The notes under the pieces were generated by a model that was given only the letters and a program-made list of their open reading frames with translations, made no database searches and was not told the origin of the DNA. From assembly GCA_034429695.1 (NCBI GenBank), contig DAOUGC010000040.1:1-5021 (forward strand): DNA of 5,021 nucleotides, read 5' to 3'. The position numbers and the translations under genes were made by a program. The first letter of the stretch is position 1; each line of letters opens with the position of its first letter. Source of the DNA: DAOUGC01 sp034429695. Lineage in GTDB: Bacteria > Chloroflexota > Anaerolineae > Anaerolineales > Anaerolineaceae. Below are positions 1 to 4,966 of the stretch, one piece after another.

Positions 1-871
1 TCACACGGGCAGGGTCGCCGCCGTGGAAGATGGCGGTGGGGTCCAGGTTGCCGCCGATGATCACGCTGCCCTGCACACGCTCCAGCGCGGCGGGCAGATC
101 CATCGGCTCGCCAAAATGGTAGACCTCGGCGCCGGACTCCAGCACGGCGTTGAGGTGATTGATGCGCGCGCCGCAATTGTGCAGCATCACGCCGAAGGTC
201 TCATCCTGCACGGTTTCGATGATGCGCCGCACGTAAGGTGCTGAGAAACGCGCCAGCCCGCGCGGCGAGAGCAGACCCGCTGCCGGCTCAGCCATGATCA
301 CGCCCGCCGCACCAGCCTGTTTGAACTCCAGCGCGTAGGCGGTCAGGAACTCAGCGGCCTTGTCGAGCAGCAGGGTGATGGTGTCCGGGTCGGCGAGGGT
401 GGCTTCCAGCGCCTCGGAGACGCCAAACAAGCGCCCGGCGAGCGAGAAGGGGCCGATGACACCGCCCAGCACCGGCGGGTTGCCCGGCATGTTTCGGGAT
501 GCAGCCGCCAGCAGGCGCGCTGCTTCGAGATGCACCCCTGTGCGTGCCGCGCCCGGTTTTGGTACATGCAGCGCGTGCACACCGGCGGAGTCGATCACCA
601 GCCGCCCGGTGACGGTGGGGATCTCGTCCTCATCCATGCGGATGGTGCAGCCGAAGGCTTCCGCCTCAGCGGAGAGATCCATGGCGGTCAGCAGGGCGGG
701 GGTGTTGAAGCGATCATGGATCGCCAGCACGGCAGCGGCCTGGGTTTCTGCATCAGTGACGGCGGCGCGTACAGAGCGGCCGGTCATTTCCAGCCCGGCG
801 TACACGCCAATCGGCAGCGCCAGCGGCGCTGGTGAGGATGTGACGAGTCTGGCAAAGGGTGTGATGGGCAT
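1..871 (-). CDS. URO-D-fold methyltransferase, MtaA/CmuA type (3' end off window)
   Basis: Reading the minus strand from ATG at 871 gives 290 uninterrupted codons that run off the left edge, so the C-terminus is missing. The protein belongs to the uroporphyrinogen decarboxylase superfamily. The signs are VIGPFSLAGRLFG at residues 138-150, a MAEPAAGLLSP segment at 193-203, HNCG at 231-234 and GGNLDP at 273-278. The His-x-Cys-Gly motif (H231, C233) is the zinc-thiolate site of the MtaA/CmuA methyltransferases, which move methyl groups between corrinoid proteins and thiols. True HemE instead has an N-terminal RQAGR-type arginine motif, absent here. The acidic EAEAFGC stretch (69-75) is also MtaA-like. 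The third zinc ligand, a C-terminal Cys, would lie in the roughly 45-50 missing residues. It is probably cytoplasmic and partners a corrinoid protein not seen here. The acceptor is unknown. No Shine-Dalgarno precedes the start. Family is well supported, exact reaction is not. Confidence 0.88.
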   Translation of the reverse strand, partial: MPITPFARLVTSSPAPLALPIGVYAGLEMTGRSVRAAVTDAETQAAAVLAIHDRFNTPALLTAMDLSAEAEAFGCTIRMDEDEIPTVTGRLVIDSAGVHALHVPKPGAARTGVHLEAARLLAAASRNMPGNPPVLGGVIGPFSLAGRLFGVSEALEATLADPDTITLLLDKAAEFLTAYALEFKQAGAAGVIMAEPAAGLLSPRGLARFSAPYVRRIIETVQDETFGVMLHNCGARINHLNAVLESGAEVYHFGEPMDLPAALERVQGSVIIGGNLDPTAIFHGGDPARV

Positions 872-877
872 GATTTG

Positions 878-883
878 ATTGTA
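878..883 (-). promoter_or_regulatory. -10-like TACAAT before the URO-D gene, implying a leaderless start
   Basis: On the minus strand TACAAT (five of six to TATAAT) ends six bases before the ATG at 871. Transcription would then begin at or within a base or so of the start codon, which fits the absence of any Shine-Dalgarno. A weak -35 candidate, CTGACC at 908-903, lies 19 bases upstream inside the heptamer array. The spacing is long and the match is only partial, so the call rests mainly on the -10 and the missing ribosome binding site. Confidence 0.4.
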
Positions 884-885
884 GC

Positions 886-927
886 AGAAGACAGAGGTCA
901 GAGGTCAGAAATCAGAGGACAGGTGTC
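886..927 (+). repeat. Left heptamer array, six AGAGGWC-like units
   Basis: Six consecutive 7-bp units can be read without gaps: AGAAGAC (886-892), AGAGGTC (893-899), AGAGGTC (900-906), AGAAATC (907-913), AGAGGAC (914-920) and AGGTGTC (921-927). The array begins 14 bp upstream of the URO-D start and overlaps its probable promoter. The same unit recurs in the opposite orientation at 1421-1469. Confidence 0.8.
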
Positions 928-950
928 GGTTGTAATATACGGGGTTTTAT

Positions 951-1023
951 CACGAATGGCACGAACGGACGAATTACACGAAAAATCAAGTATGGATCAG
1001 CCATCAACGAATATCACACGAAT
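951..1023 (+). repeat. Degenerate CACGAA/ACGAAT-type units
   Basis: Short related words recur: CACGAA at 951-956, CACGAA at 960-965, ACGAAT at 969-974, CACGAA at 977-982, ACGAAT at 1007-1012 and CACGAAT at 1017-1023. The spacing is irregular, roughly 8 to 9 bp in the first part, and the units run into the first 62-bp repeat. This is low-complexity non-coding DNA rather than a CRISPR array. I see no spacers of constant length. Confidence 0.6.
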
Positions 1024-1065
1024 GAGCGAATTCGCCGCAATCCAGATTTCACTTCCGTGTTCTTC
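1004..1065 (+). repeat. 62-bp direct repeat, copy 1
   Basis: This copy matches 1168-1229 over 62 bp with no gap and five mismatches by hand alignment (57 of 62). It begins TCAACGAATATCACACGAAT and ends with TTCACTTCCGTGTTCTTC. The 12-bp word CCATCAACGAAT overlapping its start (1001-1012) is found exactly inverted at 1136-1147. Confidence 0.88.
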
Positions 1066-1070
1066 ATCCG

Positions 1071-1093
1071 TTGATGGTTCCTCCCGGACGGTT
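1071..1093 (+). repeat. ~22-bp repeat, copy 1 (TTGATGGT..CGGACGGTT)
   Basis: This 23-bp segment matches 1141-1163 at 20 of 23 positions. It sits five bases after the first 62-bp repeat, whereas its partner at 1141 sits before the second 62-bp repeat, so the two long repeats are not a simple tandem duplication. Confidence 0.75.
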
Positions 1094-1140
1094 CCATGCA
1101 ACCGGCAAAGATCCGTCATTCGTTTATTCGTTCAAATTCG

Positions 1141-1163
1141 TTGATGGTCCTTCACGGACGGTT
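1141..1163 (+). repeat. ~22-bp repeat, copy 2
   Basis: Copy 2 of the segment at 1071-1093, with three mismatches. It also resembles 1336-1357. It is preceded by ATTCG (1136-1140), forming with its own first seven bases the exact reverse complement of 1001-1012. Confidence 0.75.
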
Positions 1164-1167
1164 GCCG

Positions 1168-1229
1168 TCAACGAATATCACACGAATGAACGAAAACGCC
1201 GCAATCCAAATTTCACTTCCGCGTTCTTC
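1168..1229 (+). repeat. 62-bp direct repeat, copy 2
   Basis: Second copy of the 62-bp repeat at 1004-1065, starting 164 bp after the first. Changes are single-base and scattered, as expected for an old duplication or for two independent members of a dispersed family. Confidence 0.88.
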
Positions 1230-1335
1230 GTTTTTATTTGGTTCTCGCGGGCTGGGCTATGATCGTAACGGTGGATTATTGTGGTTCCTCCCGCCCAGCC
1301 CCTACAGGATCAATCAGGCAGAGAAGCGACCCGCA

Positions 1336-1357
1336 GTTGACGGTCCCTCACGGGCCG
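1336..1357 (+). repeat. ~22-bp repeat, diverged copy 3
   Basis: GTTGACGGTCCCTCACGGG and the bases after it match the segment beginning at 1140 at 18 of 22 positions. A shorter echo, GGTTCCTCCCG, occurs at 1283-1293. The motif is therefore dispersed through the region rather than strictly tandem. Confidence 0.55.
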
Positions 1358-1397
1358 CATCCGCCGATCTGTTCCGGCAACATCCACTGTGGGTGGC

Positions 1398-1422
1398 AAA
1401 AAGCGCCAGCGATGCTGGCGCT
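1398..1422 (-). terminator. Intrinsic terminator after the nucleoside hydrolase gene
   Basis: On the minus strand AGCGCCAGC, loop ATC and GCTGGCGCT form a perfect 9-bp GC-rich stem with a three-base loop. A run of five T follows (the first paired at the stem base). It lies 50 bp beyond the stop codon at 1472 and is oriented to end transcription of the three-gene minus-strand unit. The U-tract is short, so termination may be partial. Confidence 0.75.
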
Positions 1423-1469
1423 CAACTGTCAACTGACCTCAGACTTCTGTCCTCTGTCCTCTGTCCTCT
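1421..1469 (-). repeat. Right heptamer array, seven units, inverted to the left array
   Basis: Read on the minus strand from 1469, gap-free 7-bp units are AGAGGAC three times (1469-1449), AGAAGTC (1448-1442), TGAGGTC (1441-1435), AGTTGAC (1434-1428) and AGTTGAG (1427-1421). The array starts two bases after the nucleoside hydrolase stop codon and its last unit merges with the terminator stem. It has the same consensus as 886-927 but the opposite orientation. Confidence 0.8.
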
Positions 1470-1471
1470 TC

Positions 1472-2407
1472 CTACCCCATCCCCAGCAATTGAAACAGCT
1501 TAGCCTTGAACCCGGGGCCGTCCAGTGATGTGCACAGGCGGGCATTGGGTGGGCGGTTGAGCAGGTTGAGCGAGTCAAAGATCAACTGCCCGTAGGTCAA
1601 CTCGCTGCGATATTCAACACTGGCGAAAACGTCCATTCCACCAGGGGCCAGGTCAGGATAAAGCGCGGCGGCGATGGTGGCCGGGTCGGGCAGGTCAAAG
1701 CCCTGTTTGCCCAGCTCCTTGAGGTTGAACAGGCGCAGCGATTCGTTGCAACGCACGCAGAACTGCGCCGCAGGCAGGCCGCTGGCGTTCATGCGCTGCA
1801 TGTCCTCAGGGGTGATGAAGGCGGTACCCATCGAGACATCCCAGCCGACAAAATACAGCGGTATGCCGCTCTCCAGCACCACGGCGCAGGCCTCGGCGTC
1901 GACATAGATGTTAAACTCAGCCACCGGCGTGATGTTGCCCGGGCCTAGTCCTGCGCCGCCCATGATGGTGATGCGTTTGAGCTTGCGCATCGTCTCTGGC
2001 GCTTTCAGGCAGGCCATGGCCACATTGGTCAGCGGCCCCAGCGTGATCAATTCCAGGTCGGCCGGGTCGGCTTCGATCAGGTTCAGCATGGCGTCCACAG
2101 CGTGTCCGGCGGCTGGCTGCAGGATCGGCTCGGGCAGGTTCATTTCGCCCATGCCGTCTGAACCGTGCACGTACTCGGCGCTGAACAGTTTGCGCAGCAG
2201 CGGTTTTGCCATGCCAGCGTATACCGGTGGGCAGTAAGTGTCTGCCATCTGCACCGAGATGAGCGCGTTCTTGACCGCCAGTGGCAGCGGCACGTTTCCA
2301 GCCACAACGGTGATGGCTTCCACCTTTACATCCGGCTCGCGCAGCGCCATGATCAGCGCAACAGCGTCATCTGAAGCGGTATCGGTATCAATGATGATGC
2401 GTCGCAT
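1472..2407 (-). CDS. Nucleoside hydrolase, IunH (inosine/uridine-preferring) family
   Basis: This 311-residue protein has the normal length for the family. It would hydrolyse the N-glycosidic bond of ribonucleosides to give a free base and ribose, using a bound calcium ion; substrate preference cannot be told. The N-terminal DTDTASDDAVAL (7-18) is the calcium/ribose site, with D9, D13 and D14 kept although the usual Pro-Gly is Thr-Ala. Other family marks are VAGN (35-38), HGSDGMG (81-87), LGPLTNVA (123-130), IMGGA (148-152) and EFNIYVDAEA (164-173). D241 in LPDPATIAAAL (239-249) fits the last calcium ligand, but the His that normally precedes it is Pro240. There is no signal peptide, so it is cytoplasmic. 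The start lies six bases after the stop of the upstream SDR gene, so it is probably co-transcribed and translationally coupled; only a weak AGGG is seen about ten bases upstream. The gene is followed by a terminator. Confidence 0.93.
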   Translation of the reverse strand: MRRIIIDTDTASDDAVALIMALREPDVKVEAITVVAGNVPLPLAVKNALISVQMADTYCPPVYAGMAKPLLRKLFSAEYVHGSDGMGEMNLPEPILQPAAGHAVDAMLNLIEADPADLELITLGPLTNVAMACLKAPETMRKLKRITIMGGAGLGPGNITPVAEFNIYVDAEACAVVLESGIPLYFVGWDVSMGTAFITPEDMQRMNASGLPAAQFCVRCNESLRLFNLKELGKQGFDLPDPATIAAALYPDLAPGGMDVFASVEYRSELTYGQLIFDSLNLLNRPPNARLCTSLDGPGFKAKLFQLLGMG

Positions 2408-2413
2408 GACGGC

Positions 2414-3409
2414 CTACCCTGGGAATGCCGAACGCGCGGCGGTGATGATGCGGTCGCACATGGCGTTGAAATCAGCGTCAACCACCTGACGGGCGGGGTC
2501 GGCGCGGTACCATGCGATGATTTCCTCAGCCCCGCGCGCGAACGGGATCGCGGCGCAGAAGTCGGGAACCAGACGTTTGATCTTGGAATTGTCGAAGATC
2601 ATGCTGGCACTCTTGTCGCCCAGCAAACCCGCGCCCCAGTCGGGGTCGAAGGCGTTGATCAGGTCGGACGTCACATGCACCACATCCAGCTTCTTCACCC
2701 CGGCAGCGGAAGCCACGGTCTCGAAGATCTGGTTCCAGTTTAACCACTCATCCGAGGTGATGTGCACCGTCTCACCGATGGCGTGCGGGTTGCCCAGCAG
2801 CCCCACCAGCCCGACGGCAAAATCGACGTGATGCGTCAATGTCCATAAGGATGTGCCGTCGCCGTGGATCAATACTGGCGCGCCGCGCAACATGCGGTCC
2901 ACCACCGTCCAGCCGCCTTCCATGGGCAGCAGGGTCTTATCATAGGTGTGCGATGGGCGCACAATGGTGATGGGGAATTTGTCAGAGCGGTAATTGCGCA
3001 CCAACAGCTCCTCGCAGGCGATCTTGTTGCGTGAATACTGCCAGAAGGGGTTGTCCAGCAAGGTGGACTCGCTGACGGGCAGCGAGGCGGGCGGGGTCTG
3101 GTAGGCCGAAGCCGAACTGATGAACATGTACTGTTTTGTGCGCTGCGCGAACAGGTCAATATCGGTCTGAATATGCTCCGGGGTGAAAGCCACCCAGTCC
3201 ACCACGGCGTCGTATTCGTGATCACCCAGCGCGGCGCGCACGCTGGCCGGGTTGCGGATGTCGCCGTTGAGCACCACCGCGCCCGCCGGAAGCTCGCGTT
3301 TGGTGGTCTGCCCGCGGTTAAGCAGGTGCAGCTCGATGCCGCGCTGCAGCGCCAGACGGGAGCTGGCCGAACTGATGATGCCGGTGCCGCCGATAAAGAG
3401 GACTTTCAT
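2414..3409 (-). CDS. Extended SDR: NAD(P)-dependent epimerase/dehydratase family protein
   Basis: This 331-residue protein has an N-terminal Rossmann fold: VLFIGGTGIIS (3-13) is the dinucleotide loop and FISSASAY (96-103) leads to the active site. Y125 and K129 in YSRNK form the YxxxK catalytic pair, with S98 or S99 as the partner Ser. The third glycine of GxxGxxG is Ser13. LLNRG (29-33) ends the second strand with Asn-Arg rather than an acidic residue, which hints at NADP(H), and GD (49-50) fits the usual adenine-contact position. The C-terminal part (about 170-331) would bind substrate. It resembles the CSP41-like, sugar-nucleotide-epimerase-related branch, but the substrate is unknown and a reductase role is possible. 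It is soluble, with no signal peptide. It lies 34 bp after the CAP/LysM gene and 6 bp before the nucleoside hydrolase gene, with a good AGGAGA ribosome binding site fixing the start. Confidence 0.9.
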   Translation of the reverse strand: MKVLFIGGTGIISSASSRLALQRGIELHLLNRGQTTKRELPAGAVVLNGDIRNPASVRAALGDHEYDAVVDWVAFTPEHIQTDIDLFAQRTKQYMFISSASAYQTPPASLPVSESTLLDNPFWQYSRNKIACEELLVRNYRSDKFPITIVRPSHTYDKTLLPMEGGWTVVDRMLRGAPVLIHGDGTSLWTLTHHVDFAVGLVGLLGNPHAIGETVHITSDEWLNWNQIFETVASAAGVKKLDVVHVTSDLINAFDPDWGAGLLGDKSASMIFDNSKIKRLVPDFCAAIPFARGAEEIIAWYRADPARQVVDADFNAMCDRIITAARSAFPG

Positions 3410-3415
3410 GATGGG

Positions 3416-3421
3416 TCTCCT
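3416..3421 (-). promoter_or_regulatory. Ribosome binding site AGGAGA of the SDR gene
   Basis: AGGAGA on the minus strand ends six bases before the ATG at 3409. It is the only strong Shine-Dalgarno among the minus-strand genes here and supports this start over internal ATGs. Confidence 0.75.
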
Positions 3422-3443
3422 GTGGGGAAGGTGGATGGGTGGG

Positions 3444-4490
3444 TTATGCGGAACGACCGCCCTTGAGCAGCAGCCCGCCGAGGATCAACACCACGCCCAG
3501 CCCGGCCACCACCCAGATGGCAGTGCGCACCAGGCTGTCGGTATCCGGCGGGGTGGGTTTGTTTACAGGGGATGGCGTGGCAGATGTGACCGGCGCGCGG
3601 CTGGCGGTGGCGGTGGAGGCTGACACCAGCGCCACGCCCTGGCCCGTGGTGGGGGTATGCGTGGCCGCCGGCGTGTCGGTGGGATGCGGGGTGAGCGAGG
3701 TGGGGATGATCAGCTTTTGGCCCGAGTAGACCGTCTGCCAGTCCTCACTGATGCCGTTGATATTCTGGATGGCTTTGACGGTTGTGCCGTAGGCCGTGGC
3801 GATGCTCCACAATGACTGCCCAAACTTCACCTCGTGGACCAGCACACCGTCGGGGTTGGGGGTGACGGTGCGCACGGTGAGGATCCATTGCGAGGTATCG
3901 AAGGGGTCAACGGTGGCGTTGGGGTCGGGCGTTCCGGCTTTGGGTGCGCCCGTGGCAGTGAGGATGGCCGCAGTGGCGGTGTACGCCCACGGCAGCAGCG
4001 ATCCGTCTGGCGAGATGTACGGCCCGCACCAGCGTTTATCGGAATATGCCGCGTGCAGCACGTAGTAAGAGACCCCCTCTGCATCGGTGGCCACCCCCGC
4101 GCCGATATCGCAATAGATGGGATTTTTGACCGGGATGCTGTGGGTGTCATCAGCCCATGCCATGGTGACAATTTCCTCAGCGGTCAGGTCGGTGCCGGTC
4201 ATGATGTTCTCCGTGGCGTACACGGTCACACCACCGCCATACCCGGCCGCGGCCAGGCGGTCAGCCACGCCGCCGATGTGGCCGGTCATGCCGTTTGCCG
4301 CCATGATGTCCGCCGTCTCCTGAGCGGTGCGCTCGAGGTAACTGTTTGGCTCAAGCGCCTTCAACCCGTATGCCACGCGCAACTGATTTGTCCACTCCAC
4401 CAGCTCAGCCGGGGTGGCATTGCGCCGCGGGGCAAAGCCCAGCAGGAAAACGGCAAAGAGAATGAAGAGGAACAAGCGTTTTGGTTTCAT
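3444..4490 (-). CDS. Secreted, membrane-anchored CAP (SCP/PR-1-like) + LysM protein
   Basis: The 348-residue product starts with a signal peptide: basic MKPKR, then a hydrophobic run to about residue 20. A CAP domain follows (about 28-150): the LVEWTNQLRVAYGLKAL helix, GH at 70-71, EN at 94-95, E106, and H117 before NPIYCDIGAGVA (123-134). H71, E94, E106 and H117 are candidates for the CAP tetrad. C127 and C155 could form a disulphide. A LysM domain (about 217-263, VHEVKFGQSLWSIATAYGTT to GQKLIIP) should bind peptidoglycan. A Thr/Pro/Ser-rich linker (264-316) and one membrane helix (about 322-342) with a basic KGGRSA tail follow, so the bulk is outside and the C-terminus inside. There is no LPXTG signal. 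Bacterial CAP proteins mostly lack a proven activity, so the job is inferred: a wall-bound protein whose CAP head may bind or cleave something in the envelope. It is first of three co-directional genes, with a -10 box just upstream. Confidence 0.92.
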   Translation of the reverse strand: MKPKRLFLFILFAVFLLGFAPRRNATPAELVEWTNQLRVAYGLKALEPNSYLERTAQETADIMAANGMTGHIGGVADRLAAAGYGGGVTVYATENIMTGTDLTAEEIVTMAWADDTHSIPVKNPIYCDIGAGVATDAEGVSYYVLHAAYSDKRWCGPYISPDGSLLPWAYTATAAILTATGAPKAGTPDPNATVDPFDTSQWILTVRTVTPNPDGVLVHEVKFGQSLWSIATAYGTTVKAIQNINGISEDWQTVYSGQKLIIPTSLTPHPTDTPAATHTPTTGQGVALVSASTATASRAPVTSATPSPVNKPTPPDTDSLVRTAIWVVAGLGVVLILGGLLLKGGRSA

Positions 4491-4501
4491 GGGTAAAGCG
4501 A

Positions 4502-4507
4502 ATTATA
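4502..4507 (-). promoter_or_regulatory. -10 box TATAAT before the CAP/LysM gene, very short leader
   Basis: A perfect TATAAT on the minus strand ends 11 bases before the ATG at 4490, which would place the transcript start about five bases before the start codon. No Shine-Dalgarno is present in GCTTTACCC before the ATG. I see no convincing -35 at 16-18 bp; the bases there are an A-rich run. It would serve the whole three-gene unit. Confidence 0.5.
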
Positions 4508-4528
4508 GCGCGATCATTATTGGTTTTT

Positions 4529-4558
4529 TTGATGAGTTTGGCGCGATTATTTTATAAA
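4529..4558 (+). promoter_or_regulatory. Candidate promoter for the plus-strand small gene
   Basis: TTGATG at 4529-4534 (four of six to TTGACA) and TATAAA at 4553-4558 (five of six to TATAAT) are 18 bp apart. Transcription would start near 4565, giving a leader of about 70 bases to the ATG at 4637. It is divergent from the CAP/LysM promoter about 45 bp away, so the two could influence each other. The region is AT-rich, which raises the chance of a fortuitous match. Confidence 0.35.
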
Positions 4559-4562
4559 GGTG

Positions 4563-4615
4563 TGCGACAATAAATGATTGGGATTTCCATACTGTCGCAG
4601 CGCATTCCCATCCCA
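4563..4615 (+). repeat. Two interleaved inverted repeats in the leader of the small gene
   Basis: TGCGACA (4563-4569) pairs with TGTCGCA (4593-4599), and TGGGAT (4579-4584) pairs with ATCCCA (4610-4615). The arms alternate, so both stems together would make a pseudoknot-like topology; either alone would be a simple hairpin or a dyad operator. Stems of 6-7 bp may be chance. Confidence 0.3.
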
Positions 4616-4636
4616 GCCTGCCGGGGGCAGAGTGTC

Positions 4637-4948
4637 ATGATATACAATCAAGAAAATGTTATAAAAATCATTGATGATGCGATTCTTAATGTTAAGAACG
4701 AAATTGAACATGTGAATATTCTGCGCTCCGATCCATTGAATAAGGAAGTGCTGATTAAGATCATGTCCATCCTCAAAAGGATGCGGTTGAACGTGGAAGA
4801 TCCAGAACGTCATCAAGAAGTGAGGGATACAGGTCTGGGCTATTACATTACTGATGGTTGGCCTTTGGATGATCCCCTGGGTCTTGTAATATTAAATGCC
4901 AGCCAGATGTACGAAAAGTATCTGAAAAAGAGAGCAGGACAGAAATAG
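4637..4948 (+). CDS. Small protein of unknown function, AT-rich gene
   Basis: I do not recognise this protein. From ATG 4637 it is 103 residues, soluble, highly charged and mostly helix-forming in its first 60 residues. A less helical part follows, with TGLGYYITDGWPLDDPLG (about 66-83) and then a basic tail ending KKRAGQK. It has no signal peptide, membrane helix, Cys cluster or recognisable DNA-binding motif. The frame is also open from ATG 4574 (124 residues), but those 21 extra residues are unlike the rest and the only purine-rich patch (GGGGGCAG, 4623-4630) suits the 4637 start. That patch lies partly in a small CTGCC/GGCAG hairpin (4618-4630). GC in 4681-4920 is about 42% by hand count, well below the neighbours, suggesting a separate origin. 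Codon-like composition supports it over the opposite-strand frame. It is transcribed away from the CAP/LysM operon. Confidence 0.65.
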   Translation: MIYNQENVIKIIDDAILNVKNEIEHVNILRSDPLNKEVLIKIMSILKRMRLNVEDPERHQEVRDTGLGYYITDGWPLDDPLGLVILNASQMYEKYLKKRAGQK

Positions 4949-4966
4949 TCTCCAAAAAGTTATCGA

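Larger units (their letters stand above)
872..1471. other. 600-bp repeat-filled non-coding region
   Basis: This stretch separates the stop of the nucleoside hydrolase gene (1472) from the start of the URO-D gene (871), both on the minus strand. Open frames exist in it, but they are read through repeat units, contain no recognisable domain and overlap the terminator or neighbouring genes, so I call no gene. It holds inverted heptamer arrays at both ends, CACGAA-type units, two 62-bp direct repeats, three ~22-bp repeats, and an intrinsic terminator. A short inverted repeat (GGGCTGGG at 1249-1256, CCCAGCCC at 1294-1301) is also present. The stretch 1230-1335 otherwise shows nothing I can assign. 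Confidence 0.75.

Noticed and set aside
1..871. Genuine uroporphyrinogen decarboxylase (hemE)
   Set aside because: The N-terminal arginine motif of HemE is missing and the HxCG thiolate-zinc motif of the MtaA/CmuA group is present.
360..878. A 172-codon plus-strand frame opposite the URO-D gene
   Set aside because: It is an antisense shadow: the minus frame carries clear URO-D motifs along the whole length, and the plus product is Ser/Ala-rich without features.
951..1229. CRISPR array
   Set aside because: Units are short, degenerate and irregularly spaced, with no equal-length unique spacers and no cas genes.
1249..1301. GGGCTGGG/CCCAGCCC inverted repeat as a terminator
   Set aside because: The stem is 8 bp with a 37-base loop and no T-run on either side, so it is not a terminator and may be chance in GC-rich sequence.
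1096..1503. A 135-codon plus-strand open frame across the repeat region
   Set aside because: It is read through the 22-bp and 62-bp repeats, the terminator stem and the heptamer array, and into the end of the nucleoside hydrolase gene. It has no domain-like composition.
3444..3546. LPXTG-type sortase signal at the CAP/LysM C-terminus
   Set aside because: There is a membrane helix and basic tail, but no LPXTG-like pentapeptide precedes them. A plain membrane anchor is the simpler reading.
3834..4496. A 220-codon plus-strand frame opposite the CAP/LysM gene
   Set aside because: The minus frame has a signal peptide, CAP, LysM and a membrane helix in sensible order. The plus frame is a GC-driven shadow.
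4547..4816. An 89-codon minus-strand frame over the small gene
   Set aside because: It overlaps the better plus-strand frame, is rich in Phe, His and Asn as an antisense of AT-rich coding sequence would be, and lacks a ribosome binding site.
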